From Cryomorphaceae bacterium (lineage in GTDB: Bacteria > Bacteroidota > Bacteroidia > Flavobacteriales > Schleiferiaceae), in contig JABMNC010000038.1 of assembly GCA_013205365.1 (NCBI GenBank), positions 1 to 10,125 on the forward strand: a stretch of DNA of 10,125 bases. The letters run 5' to 3'. A model generated the notes under the pieces. That model was given only the letters and a program-made list of their open reading frames with translations, had not been told where the DNA came from and did no database searches. This document shows positions 1-8,386 of the stretch, one piece after another; the stretch's first letter is position 1; each line of letters starts with the position of its first letter. The position numbers and the translations under genes are program-made.

Positions 1-56
1 ACAAGCATTAATAACAGGCTTACAAGGGCAATTAAAATAACAAACAACGAGGTCAT
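1..56 (-). CDS. secG: SecG, preprotein translocase subunit (N-terminal fragment, runs off the window)
   Basis: Only 18 codons and two bases are present, reading from an ATG at 56-54 toward the left edge. The peptide begins MTSLFVILIALVSLLL, an uncharged hydrophobic stretch that fits the first membrane segment of SecG, the small inner-membrane subunit that assists SecYE during protein export. An SD-like AGAAGAG lies just upstream of the ATG on the minus strand, and the gap to the preceding gene is only 11 bases, so it belongs to the miaB-lptE operon. From memory of Bacteroidota genomes, secG commonly follows an lptE and TPR-protein pair and precedes groES-groEL; that context supports the call as much as the peptide does. 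Another short membrane protein cannot be excluded from so few residues. Confidence 0.72.
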   Translation of the reverse strand, partial: MTSLFVILIALVSLLLML

Positions 57-67
57 ACTCTTCTAAA

Positions 68-1087
68 TTATTGGTTTCGTAGTGCTTCGATACGGGCGGC
101 AAATATCAAACTTTTCTCGGGAACGCGCAGCTTTAAAATTTCGTAGGCTTGAATTGCCTTTGCTGCATGGCCTTGATCGGCATAAAGTCGGGCCAGGGTC
201 TCGGTTACCAAACCCGTTACCAGAGCACTTGATTCGCTGTGGAGTACTGGTACCGCTGCGTCCTTGTCTAGCTTTTCGAGGGGCGAAATTCGCGGGTTAG
301 TGCTCAAAAACTCGTCAATAAGATCTTCGGCCTTGGGCCCTGCCGCAGCAGCATTGGCGAGCCGCGTCACAAACTGCGCAAAGGGGCTAAGTCCAACAGC
401 CGTTGAAGGAATCGCTTCTGTCACAATGCTCGGCTTAGGGACTACCTCTTGCTTTGCCTTAGCCGCTGGCTTGGGTTTAGGCAGAGCAGCTTGCCCGGCA
501 AGGGGTTCTGCTAAAACTGGGCTTTCTGGGGTATCGGACTCAACCAAGGCAGGAGCACGGGGCTGCGGTTCGGGGTGTGACGCTGGCGCAAGAGCTGGAG
601 CTGGGGCTACTGCAGTGGCTGGCTCCTCGCCCTTAATCTTGGCCATAATCGCCCTTGAACGCAGTATTTGAGCGCGGACCTTTTCGGGCAAAGAATCAAG
701 GTCTATTTCTTTGGGCAGCGCAGGGGCAGTCAGGGGAACCTCGGCCTTGGGCTCCGGCTTCGCAACCTTGGGCTCCGACTTGGCAACCTTGGGCTCCGGC
801 TTCGCAACCTTGGGCTCCGGCTTGGCAAGTTTGGCCTGGGGTATCAGGGGTTCCTCAACCCAGCTCATCAGGGCAGACCGATCGGGACTAATTGCCGCAC
901 AGCGCTGCAGCACTTGAGCAAACTTGGGCGATTCCGCGCGCTGAACGGCCCTGACGTAGAGCCACCAAAGCGGCACCGCGGCGGGATAGGCTGCAACCAA
1001 TTCCTCGAGTAAGACCAAGTCGCTGGCAGCCACCCGATCGGGATTGGCCCAAAGCTCCTGCACTCGAGCGGCGTCTTGGGCTACCAC
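68..1087 (-). CDS. TPR-like protein with Pro/Lys-rich linker, function unknown
   Basis: A 339-residue protein without signal peptide or membrane segment, so probably cytoplasmic. Residues 1-80 are a helical domain (LLEELVAAYPAAVPLW at 26-41). Residues 85-225 are low-complexity, rich in Pro, Ala, Lys and Glu, with four tandem AKPEPKV-like heptads at 88-115. Residues 235-339 are a second helical domain with a TPR-like hairpin (LVTETLARLYADQGHAAKAI at 293-312) followed by YEILKLRVPEKS. This two-ended layout matches a conserved but uncharacterised Bacteroidota family found between lptE and secG; that is recall, not a search result. The start is GTG at 1087-1085, overlapping the lptE stop by 7 bases; the next ATG is at codon 74, inside conserved-looking sequence, so GTG is preferred although no strong ribosome site is visible. 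The role is unknown; by context it may be a protein-protein scaffold linked to envelope biogenesis. Confidence 0.8.
   Translation of the reverse strand: MVAQDAARVQELWANPDRVAASDLVLLEELVAAYPAAVPLWWLYVRAVQRAESPKFAQVLQRCAAISPDRSALMSWVEEPLIPQAKLAKPEPKVAKPEPKVAKSEPKVAKPEPKAEVPLTAPALPKEIDLDSLPEKVRAQILRSRAIMAKIKGEEPATAVAPAPALAPASHPEPQPRAPALVESDTPESPVLAEPLAGQAALPKPKPAAKAKQEVVPKPSIVTEAIPSTAVGLSPFAQFVTRLANAAAAGPKAEDLIDEFLSTNPRISPLEKLDKDAAVPVLHSESSALVTGLVTETLARLYADQGHAAKAIQAYEILKLRVPEKSLIFAARIEALRNQ
746..829 (-). repeat. Four tandem 21-bp repeats encoding AKPEPKV heptads
   Basis: Four adjacent 21-bp copies start at 746, 767, 788 and 809, each beginning cttgggctccg on the plus strand. They differ from one another at only a few bases. 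They are in frame in the TPR-like gene and encode residues 88-115 as AKPEPKV, AKPEPKV, AKSEPKV and AKPEPKA, reading in the protein's direction. The high DNA identity, beyond what the protein repeat requires, points to recent expansion by slippage or recombination, so copy number may vary between strains. Confidence 0.93.
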
Positions 1088-1572
1088 TGTACCAAGGCTC
1101 GGTTAAAGATCTTATCGCTCAGTTCGCTGACCATCTCCTCGACCAAGGCGTCTTCGACGCTGCGCAAGTCGGTTGAAGCAGGGAAGTTCCGAAACGCAGA
1201 AAAGACCTGCGTAAAGGATTTTTTGTCGTCGAGAACATTTAAAAACTCGACATTGACCGAAATACTCAAACGGCTCTGCGCCACCTGATCATTGGCAGCC
1301 GGAGCCTCCGAGCGCACGCTGTATTCGGTGATGGATCCGCTAAACTGCAGGTCCCCGTCGCGGCCCACAAGAGACAGCGGAGTTTGGCGCACCAAGACCG
1401 ATTGAAGCTCTGTGGTAAAGCGCTGCGCAAGCATGGGGTTGATAAGGTCGGCCCTGTTTTCAAATGCAATGACGCTAATGGTTTTAGCGCTCCCGACGTC
1501 TCCGCCAGTGAAGGAATACATGCCCTTGCAGGCCGTAACCAAAACCATGAGGGTCACGAGTAGGGTCCGCAT
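1081..1572 (-). CDS. lptE: LptE, LPS-assembly outer-membrane lipoprotein
   Basis: A 163-residue lipoprotein. The N-terminus is MRTLLVTLMVLVTAC: a signal peptide ending in a lipobox (VTA before Cys15), so the mature protein should be lipidated at Cys15. Just after it, YSFTGGDVGSAKTISVIAFEN (split here as YSFTGGD and KTISVIAFEN) resembles the start of Bacteroidota LptE-like proteins, as do GDLQFSGSITEY and the paired beta-strand/helix pattern. LptE forms the plug of the LptD barrel that inserts lipopolysaccharide into the outer leaflet of the outer membrane. The length fits the family (about 160-180 residues). The ATG start overlaps the stop of the upstream regulator gene by one base (TGATG) and its own stop overlaps the next gene by 7 bases, which indicates translational coupling. 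LptE diverges strongly between phyla, so the call rests on lipobox, fold pattern and gene order together. Confidence 0.85.
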   Translation of the reverse strand: MRTLLVTLMVLVTACKGMYSFTGGDVGSAKTISVIAFENRADLINPMLAQRFTTELQSVLVRQTPLSLVGRDGDLQFSGSITEYSVRSEAPAANDQVAQSRLSISVNVEFLNVLDDKKSFTQVFSAFRNFPASTDLRSVEDALVEEMVSELSDKIFNRALVQW

Positions 1573-2795
1573 CAGTCGAGGCCGAATTGCTTGATTTTGC
1601 GGTACAGCGTGCGCTCGCTAATGCCCAACTCGGCCGAGGCATTCTTGCGGCGACCCTTGTGGCGCTCGAGCACCCTGCGTATGGTTTCGAGCTCTAGATC
1701 CTGAAGCGACAGGTGCTCTGCAGACTCCACCGCCGAATCTACGTCTAGGGTTTCTTCGCCCTCCTCTTCGGGTAAATTCATGTACCGTTGTGCCTCTGGG
1801 GCGTTGGCCGGCTCCGACCGAAGCGCCGGCAGCGAAGATTCAGCAGGCGCCGAAGTCTGCGCAAAGCCTGCACCCGTCATGCTCGATACAGCCTGCTTGA
1901 GGTTATTGAGGTCGTTGCGCATGTCAAAGAGCACCTTGTACAGGATTTCGCGCTCTGTATTGAACTCGGAATGCGACAAAACGTCGTCACGCCGAGCCGG
2001 AACGCTTCGTCGGTCAATCTCTGGAATGTACTGGCGCAGCACCTCCGACTTGATTTCGCGATCGCTCTCCACCACGCAAAGCTGCTCTACCAGGTTGCGG
2101 AGCTGGCGAATGTTTCCTGGCCAGCGGTAGGATTCAAGCACCGCCACTGCTTCTTCAGAGAGGCGAACTGCCGGAACTCGGTACTTCTGCGAGAAATCTT
2201 GAGCAAACTTGCGAAACAGCAGGTGGATGTCGTCCTTGCGCTCCCGCAGGGGCGGAAGCGAAATCTCGACCGTATTAAGACGATAAAACAAATCCTCGCG
2301 AAACAGACCCTTGTCAATTTTGTCGAGCATGTCTACGTTGGTCGCGCCGACCACGCGCACGTCGATTTTTTGCGCCTTCGAAGACCCCACTTTGATGAAT
2401 TCCCCCGTCTCGAGGACCCTCAGCAGTCGCACTTGAGTTCCCAGGGGAAGCTCCCCAACCTCGTCCAAGAAGATGGTTCCCCCGTCGGCCTCTTCAAAAT
2501 AGCCTTTTCGAGCCCCGGCCGCACCCGTAAAGGCTCCCTTCTCGTGACCAAAAAGCTCCGAATCAATGGTGCCCTCGGGTATTGCCCCGCAGTTGACCGC
2601 CACCAAGGGGGCGTGCTTGCGGTGCGACAGGTGGTGAATAATCTTGGGGATGTTCTCCTTGCCCACGCCGCTTTCGCCCGTTACCAGTACCGAAATATCG
2701 GTTGCAGCGACCTGCACCGCCTTGTACAAAGCGCGGTCCAGCGCGGGCTGGGTCCCGATGATACCAAATCGTTGCTTGACTTCTTGAACCTTCAT
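1572..2795 (-). CDS. Sigma-54-type AAA+ transcription activator lacking a sensor domain
   Basis: A 407-residue protein made of a central AAA+ domain and a Fis-type helix-turn-helix. Visible motifs: Walker A GESGVGKE (40-47), the sigma-54-contacting loop GAFTGA (87-92), Walker B GGTIFLDE (105-112), an arginine-rich GLFREDLFYRLN (163-174) and WPGNIRQL (225-232). A long acidic linker (about 262-360) leads to the DNA-binding helix-turn-helix at 366-405 (NASAELGISERTLYRK). The protein should hydrolyse ATP to open sigma-54 (RpoN) promoters. The AAA+ domain begins within the first 12 residues, so there is no receiver, GAF or PAS domain and no visible signal input; control may come from a partner, from expression level or from nucleotide state. 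The intact GAFTGA loop argues for true sigma-54 contact, not a TyrR-like repressor. It overlaps both neighbours (ATGA upstream, one base with lptE). Its targets are not visible: no -24/-12 element was found in this window. Confidence 0.93.
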   Translation of the reverse strand: MKVQEVKQRFGIIGTQPALDRALYKAVQVAATDISVLVTGESGVGKENIPKIIHHLSHRKHAPLVAVNCGAIPEGTIDSELFGHEKGAFTGAAGARKGYFEEADGGTIFLDEVGELPLGTQVRLLRVLETGEFIKVGSSKAQKIDVRVVGATNVDMLDKIDKGLFREDLFYRLNTVEISLPPLRERKDDIHLLFRKFAQDFSQKYRVPAVRLSEEAVAVLESYRWPGNIRQLRNLVEQLCVVESDREIKSEVLRQYIPEIDRRSVPARRDDVLSHSEFNTEREILYKVLFDMRNDLNNLKQAVSSMTGAGFAQTSAPAESSLPALRSEPANAPEAQRYMNLPEEEGEETLDVDSAVESAEHLSLQDLELETIRRVLERHKGRRKNASAELGISERTLYRKIKQFGLD

Positions 2796-3186
2796 TCGAC
2801 GGTAAATTCGAGTTTTAAGGGTTTACCTGTGGCGATCCTGGTGCCCGAGAGCTTGTTGACCACGCTCGCACTCGTTGCCTCAACCAAAACTTTTTGGGCC
2901 TCGGGCAAGGGACTTTTAAACTTTAAATCCAAAGTACGCCCCGTCCAAAGGGAATTCCAAATCTCTTTGCCGGCCTTATCGTAGACCCGAACCATAAAGC
3001 CCAGGGTTAAATTCTCAATGCACTGGCCTTCCTTAGCCACACAAAGCCTTAAAACACCAGTTTCTCTGATGGCCTCGGCACGCAGGCCCAGTTCCAGACC
3101 GAGGTCCTGCCAGGATCCGTCGGCAAGCTTGGTTTGGGCTCCTGCCCCAAGGCTGCAAAGCAGGGCAAAGGCGATTAGTCGGGTCT

Positions 3187-3190
<4 letters not shown>
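2792..3190 (-). CDS. Small secreted protein of unknown function
   Basis: A 132-residue protein I do not recognise. The N-terminus MKTRLIAFALLCSLGAGAQ is a signal peptide with likely cleavage after the second Ala of AGA (near residue 18), so the mature part of about 114 residues is periplasmic or surface-exposed. The mature part alternates short hydrophobic and polar stretches, suggesting a beta-sandwich, and has two cysteines close together (Cys50 and Cys57) that could form a disulfide. There is no lipobox and no further membrane segment. Both ends overlap neighbours by ATGA (with miaB upstream and the sigma-54 activator downstream), which is strong evidence that the ORF is translated and coupled to them. 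Being secreted, it cannot act directly on MiaB; an envelope role alongside lptE and secG is a plausible inference only. Confidence 0.82.
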
Positions 3191-4656
<1,466 letters not shown>

Positions 4657-4660
4657 GCTG

Positions 4661-4697
4661 CAAAAATACGGACTACGTCCGAGGTAGAGCGACAAAA
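4661..4697 (-). promoter_or_regulatory. Candidate miaB operon promoter (Bacteroidota type)
   Basis: On the minus strand TATTTTTG (4668-4661) matches the Bacteroidota -7 box TAnnTTTG exactly, and TTTTG (4697-4693) could serve as the -33 element. The spacer of 24 bases is slightly longer than the usual range. The -7 box ends four bases before the chosen miaB ATG, so transcription would begin at or next to the start codon. Confidence 0.5.
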
Positions 4698-4716
4698 TGT
4701 CAGCCGCTAATTTTAA

Positions 4717-4754
4717 ACGCTTGGGCCAAATTCCGAGCGTTACTTTGCAAGCGT
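4717..4754. promoter_or_regulatory. Inverted repeat bracketing the topA promoter (possible operator)
   Basis: ACGCTTG at 4717-4723 is repeated exactly as its reverse complement CAAGCGT at 4748-4754, with 24 bases between. The left arm contains the putative -33 TTG and the right arm directly follows the -7 box, near the expected transcription start. This could bind a dimeric regulator or form a supercoiling-sensitive structure, but seven-base arms in a region this size can arise by chance. Confidence 0.25.
4721..4747 (+). promoter_or_regulatory. Candidate topA promoter (Bacteroidota type)
   Basis: TTG at 4721-4723 and TTACTTTG at 4740-4747 resemble the Bacteroidota -33/-7 pair (TTG and TAnnTTTG), with 16-17 bases between depending on alignment of the -7 box. 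The box is one position short of the strict consensus (TA-C-TTTG). The expected transcript start, near 4752, leaves a leader of about 15 bases before the ATG at 4767. No Shine-Dalgarno sequence is present in that leader. Confidence 0.5.
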
Positions 4755-4766
4755 AAAACTCTGCTC

Positions 4767-7184
4767 ATGGCCCAAAATCTCGTTATTGTCGAATCCCCTG
4801 CCAAGGCCAAGACCATTGAAAAATTCCTCGGCAGCGCCTTCACAGTGCGCTCCAGTTTTGGGCACATTCGGGATCTTCCCGAGCGAGGAATCGGCATTGA
4901 TGTCGAGAAGGATTTTGCCCCGGAGTACGAGGTGAGCGAAGACAAAAAAGAGGTCGTTGCTCAACTGCGCAAACTGGCTAAGGCCGCAGATACGGTTTGG
5001 CTTGCCAGTGATGAGGACCGTGAGGGAGAAGCTATTTCTTGGCACCTGTCCGAGGCCCTAGACCTCGACATGAACAAGACCAAACGAATTGTTTTTCATG
5101 AGATTACCAAGTCTGCCATTCTAAAGGCTGTAGACAATCCGCGCCAGATCGACATGAACTTGGTCAACGCCCAGCAGGCTCGCCGGGTGCTGGATCGGCT
5201 TGTGGGTTTTGAGCTCTCGCCCGTGCTTTGGAAGAAGGTCCGACGCGGCCTGAGCGCCGGCCGCGTGCAGTCTGTAGCAGTGCGCATGATTGTAGAACGA
5301 GAGCGCGCCATCGAGAACTTCGTTTCGACCATCGACTTTCGCATGGAGGGTCGCTTTGCTGCGCCCAACGGAGCTGGTTTTCTAGCCGAATACCAAGGGA
5401 GCCTCAAGGATCAGGCCTCGGTAAACGCTTTGGCTGCCGGCCTCGATCTCGGCGGTTTTGTAGTGGCCTCGCTCGAGCAGAAGACCTCAGCCCGCAAGCC
5501 CGCTGCCCCGTTCACCACCTCAACCCTGCAGCAGGAGGCATCCCGCAAACTGGGATTGTCGGTGAGCCGCACCATGAGTTTGGCGCAAAAACTCTACGAG
5601 AACGGGCATATTACCTACATGCGTACCGACTCGGTAAACCTTTCTGAAGAGGCCATTTCGGGAGCACGCGGCGCCGTTACGGAACTGTACGGCAGCAATT
5701 TTGCCCAATCGCGCAAGTACCAGACCAAAAGCGCTGGAGCCCAGGAAGCCCACGAGGCCATTCGCCCCACCAACATGCTAATGAAGTCCGCTGGTGGGGA
5801 TCCTTCAGAGAAAAAACTCTATGAGCTAATCTGGAAGCGCACCCTTGCGAGCCAAATGGCCGACGCGCAAATAGACCGCACCGTGGCGCAGCTTCAAAAT
5901 TCCGCCATAGAATTCACGGCACGCGGCGAAATGATTGCCTTTGAAGGCTTTTTAAAGGTGTACCGCGAGGGCCTTGACGAAGAAGAAGACGAAGCAGGAA
6001 TGCTCCCCCCATTGAAGCAAAACGATGCCGTTCGGCTCCAGTCCGCGCAGGCAACCCAGCGCTTTACCCGAGCCCCCGGGAGATTCACCGAGGCGACCTT
6101 AGTTAAGGCTCTGGAAGAAGAGGGCATCGGCCGACCGTCAACCTATGCGCCTACCATTTCGACCGTTCAAAACCGTGGATACGTGGCCAAGGGAGTGCGC
6201 GAAGGCGAAGTTCGACCTATTGTCTATGCGGAATGGACCGGCGGAAGCCAATGGAACTGGGACAAGCGCGACGAGAAGTACGGTTCAGATAAAGGCCGTC
6301 TCGTGCCCACCGACATCGGGAACCTGGTAACCGACTACCTCGTGGCCAACTTCAGTTCGGTGATGGACTACTCCTTCACGGCCAAGATGGAGGCCCAGTT
6401 TGACGAGGTCGCCGAAGGCCGAAGCCAATGGCAGTCTGTACTGGGGGACTTCTACAAGACGTTTCACCCCATGGTTGTGGAATCCGAAGAAGGAGACCGA
6501 GTGCGCTCGATTCGCCTACTCGGCACGCATCCAGAGAATGGCAGGCAGATTTCAGCCCGGCTTGCGCGCTTTGGTCCCGTGGTCATGCTCGGGGGCGGAG
6601 AAGACGACGAGCTGGACGCCAAGTTTGTCGGCATCCCTGAGCCCTTTTCACTAGACAAGATCACTCTGCCTGAAGCCCTTGAGCTGCTGCGCCTGCCCCG
6701 CCTGGTTGGTGAGCTCGAAGGCAAGCCCCTCAAGGCAAACTTCGGCCGTTTTGGTCCCTATGTTCAGTGGGATAAGACCTTCGCCAGTTTGACTGCACCC
6801 CTCACGCCGCTCAACGTTACCGAGGCAGAGGCCATTGAACTTGTTAGGGCCAAAGTGATTGCCGCCGAGGCCTCGCTGATGCATACGTATTCTACGCCTC
6901 AAGGAGCCGTGGAACTGCGCAAGGGCCGCTATGGGCCCTACCTAAAGTGGGACAAGGAGAACGTTAAAATTCCCCGTGGAATCGAACCAGAGAAGCTTAC
7001 CACCGAAGAGGTTATTGAGCTTATTGCCAAGCATGTACCCTCTGCAGGAAAGGGCAAGGGCCGTGGTCGACCGGGCGCCAAAACCAAGTCGGCTGCAAAG
7101 CCCAAGGCGAAGTCCGCAGCAAAACCAAAGGCAAAGTCCGCAGCAAAACCCAAGGCTAAAAAAGCCCCAGCAACCAATAAGTAA
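4767..7184 (+). CDS. topA: DNA topoisomerase I (type IA), cysteine-free with basic repeat tail
   Basis: An 805-residue enzyme that relaxes negative supercoils by passing one strand through a transient break. The TOPRIM domain has VIVESPAKAKTIEKF with catalytic Glu9 and the acidic motif SDEDRE (Asp82, Asp84, Glu86) for Mg2+. The cleavage motif HITYMRTDS places the nucleophile at Tyr284 with Arg286 beside it. EAHEAIRPT (327-335) and EEGIGRPSTYA (451-461) are also family signatures. After the core are three C-terminal topoisomerase repeats, at about 584-640, 649-695 and 706-755, the last two with GR(F/Y)GPY..WDK. There are no zinc fingers, and I find no cysteine in the entire protein, unlike E. 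coli TopA. Residues 761-805 form a Lys/Ala/Pro-rich tail with three SAAKPKAK repeats, probably a non-specific DNA-binding extension. It starts at ATG 4767 and its stop lies three bases before the next gene, implying co-transcription. Confidence 0.97.
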   Translation: MAQNLVIVESPAKAKTIEKFLGSAFTVRSSFGHIRDLPERGIGIDVEKDFAPEYEVSEDKKEVVAQLRKLAKAADTVWLASDEDREGEAISWHLSEALDLDMNKTKRIVFHEITKSAILKAVDNPRQIDMNLVNAQQARRVLDRLVGFELSPVLWKKVRRGLSAGRVQSVAVRMIVERERAIENFVSTIDFRMEGRFAAPNGAGFLAEYQGSLKDQASVNALAAGLDLGGFVVASLEQKTSARKPAAPFTTSTLQQEASRKLGLSVSRTMSLAQKLYENGHITYMRTDSVNLSEEAISGARGAVTELYGSNFAQSRKYQTKSAGAQEAHEAIRPTNMLMKSAGGDPSEKKLYELIWKRTLASQMADAQIDRTVAQLQNSAIEFTARGEMIAFEGFLKVYREGLDEEEDEAGMLPPLKQNDAVRLQSAQATQRFTRAPGRFTEATLVKALEEEGIGRPSTYAPTISTVQNRGYVAKGVREGEVRPIVYAEWTGGSQWNWDKRDEKYGSDKGRLVPTDIGNLVTDYLVANFSSVMDYSFTAKMEAQFDEVAEGRSQWQSVLGDFYKTFHPMVVESEEGDRVRSIRLLGTHPENGRQISARLARFGPVVMLGGGEDDELDAKFVGIPEPFSLDKITLPEALELLRLPRLVGELEGKPLKANFGRFGPYVQWDKTFASLTAPLTPLNVTEAEAIELVRAKVIAAEASLMHTYSTPQGAVELRKGRYGPYLKWDKENVKIPRGIEPEKLTTEEVIELIAKHVPSAGKGKGRGRPGAKTKSAAKPKAKSAAKPKAKSAAKPKAKKAPATNK
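7089..7160 (+). repeat. Three 24-bp repeats encoding SAAKPKAK in the TopA tail
   Basis: Three tandem 24-base units encode SAAKPKAK at TopA residues 775-798. Copies two and three are nearly identical at the DNA level (both begin tccgcagcaaaacc), while the first differs at several silent positions. The pattern suggests a recent duplication of the last unit within an older basic tail resembling histone H1 or eukaryote-like Lys/Ala/Pro tails. Confidence 0.9.
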
Positions 7185-7187
7185 CCT

Positions 7188-8318
7188 ATGGGCACGCAAT
7201 GGCTTGAACCGCTTAATACGGAGTTTTTAGAGGCTTGGCCCCATGAAACATTGGGCAATTCCATTGCCATGCACCAAAGCGACGTGCCCGACTTGCGCGG
7301 CATGCAAATCGCCCTGATTGGCGTTCCGGAGCAGCAATCATCCCCGCACGAGGTTGCAAACAGCGTTAGAAGGTCCCTCTTTGGCCTTTATTGGGGCCCT
7401 TGGGAGGTAAAAGTTGCCGACTTGGGTAACCTCAGGCCCGGGAGGGATCGTGTGGACACCCTGGTGGCCGTTGAGGAACTCGCTGCCGAAGTCCTGCAGT
7501 ACGGATGCATTCCGGTCTTTCTCGGCGCAGGATCCGACTGGCCTCTGGGCGTTTACCGTGCCTTTGTCAAGCTGGAGCGCACCGTCAGTGCCTGCATGAT
7601 CAACAACCGGATTTCGCTCGGCGACGACAGCGTTATGCCAGACCACAGCAATTTGCTGGCGCAGATGCTCACGCTCAAGCCATTTCGTCTTTTTCACGTG
7701 AGCCACCTGGCCCATCAGAGCTATTTGGTGCCCCAGTCCCTGCTCGACTTGGCCGAGAAAATGCATTTAGAGGTGCACCGCATCGGTGAACTTCAGCCCA
7801 TCCAGCGCTCAGAGCCCTGGGTGCGCGATGCCGACATGGTCGTGGTTCACAACGCCGCAGTCCGCGCATCCGACGCGCCTGCCCAGCGCGATCCTAACCC
7901 CAACGGACTCACGGGTGAGGCCTTCTGTGCCCTGCTTCGCTATTCAGGATTCAGCGATAAGCTCCATGCGCTTTGCATGACCGACTTTGTGAGCAGCCGC
8001 GATCTGGACGGCCAAAACGCAAACCTCTGGGCCCAGGGCCTATGGTACTTTATCGACGGGGTGGCTGGCCGCGTTTCGGACTTTCCGATGCGGTCGAAGG
8101 AAGACTACGTGCGGTTCACCGTGCTTCTACCCAAGGACGAGGGCGAATTGGTCTTTTACAAGTCGCCCTGGAGCCAGCGCTGGTGGATCGAAGTGCCCAG
8201 TAATCCCGGGCAGGATGCTCGCCACAGCCTGATTCCCTGCTCAGCCGAAGACTACGCAACCGCACAAAATGGTGAAATTCCTGCCGTATGGTGGCGTGTT
8301 GTTCGCCGCGGCGTGTAA
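7188..8318 (+). CDS. Arginase/formimidoylglutamase-fold protein with degenerate metal site
   Basis: A 376-residue cytoplasmic protein that resembles a Bacteroidota family usually annotated as formimidoylglutamase or arginase-like (recall, not a search). Supporting segments: IALIGVPEQ (41-49), FLGAGSDW (111-118) at the place of the usual GGxH motif, RISLGDD (141-147), RDADMVVVHNAAVRASDAP (213-231), and the closing FYKSPWSQRWWIEVP (323-337). Active ureohydrolases bind two Mn2+ ions through a GGxH histidine, a DAHxD cluster and an SxDxDxxDP motif. Here these positions read GAGSD, MINNRIS and VVHNAAVRASDAP, so nearly all ligands are missing and hydrolase activity is unlikely. It starts at ATG 7188, three bases after the topA stop, and lies just upstream of the porP-gldK secretion genes. 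The role is unknown; a structural or regulatory job linked to type IX secretion or gliding is an inference from position only. Confidence 0.8.
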   Translation: MGTQWLEPLNTEFLEAWPHETLGNSIAMHQSDVPDLRGMQIALIGVPEQQSSPHEVANSVRRSLFGLYWGPWEVKVADLGNLRPGRDRVDTLVAVEELAAEVLQYGCIPVFLGAGSDWPLGVYRAFVKLERTVSACMINNRISLGDDSVMPDHSNLLAQMLTLKPFRLFHVSHLAHQSYLVPQSLLDLAEKMHLEVHRIGELQPIQRSEPWVRDADMVVVHNAAVRASDAPAQRDPNPNGLTGEAFCALLRYSGFSDKLHALCMTDFVSSRDLDGQNANLWAQGLWYFIDGVAGRVSDFPMRSKEDYVRFTVLLPKDEGELVFYKSPWSQRWWIEVPSNPGQDARHSLIPCSAEDYATAQNGEIPAVWWRVVRRGV

Positions 8319-8320
8319 TC

Positions 8321-8356
8321 AAAGTTTACGTGGTACCGCATTTTTAGTTACTTTTA
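8321..8356 (+). promoter_or_regulatory. Possible porP promoter in the 68-bp gap
   Basis: TACTTTTA at 8349-8356 matches the Bacteroidota -7 box TAnnTTTG except for the last base, and GTTTACG near 8324-8330 could be a weak -33 region. The location about 30 bases before the porP ATG is suitable. The gap has no convincing hairpin plus T-run, so read-through from topA and the arginase-like gene is also possible. Confidence 0.3.
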
Positions 8357-8386
8357 GCCCTTATTCGTAGAACCTCGTTGACTGGA

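Noticed and set aside
655..1012. Plus-strand ORFs with repeated Trp/Pro or Leu/Gly units opposite the TPR-like gene
   Set aside because: The repeats are just the antisense reading of the 21-bp AKPEPKV repeat array; no independent coding evidence.
1788..2984. A 398-codon plus-strand ORF opposite the sigma-54 activator and the small secreted-protein gene
   Set aside because: The minus strand has intact AAA+ motifs and coupled start/stop overlaps over the same bases. The plus-strand product has no recognisable domain and is Arg/His-rich as expected for an antisense shadow in GC-rich coding DNA.
4657..4695. Upstream extension of miaB to a TTG start (13 extra codons)
   Set aside because: The extra codons resemble no family sequence, the TTG lies in the promoter region, and the ATG at 4656 gives a normal MiaB N-terminus.
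4735..4749. A sigma-54 -24/-12 promoter upstream of topA, as a target of the neighbouring activator
   Set aside because: The TTTGCA looks like a -12 element, but the required GG ten bases before its GC is absent (GA is there). The boxes fit the ordinary Bacteroidota promoter better.
8378..8386. Upstream TTG start for porP
   Set aside because: The three extra residues precede a canonical signal peptide that begins with the ATG at 8387.
8319..8386. An intrinsic terminator after the arginase-like gene
   Set aside because: The GGTACC palindrome followed by a short T-run lacks a stem of adequate length, so no terminator is called.
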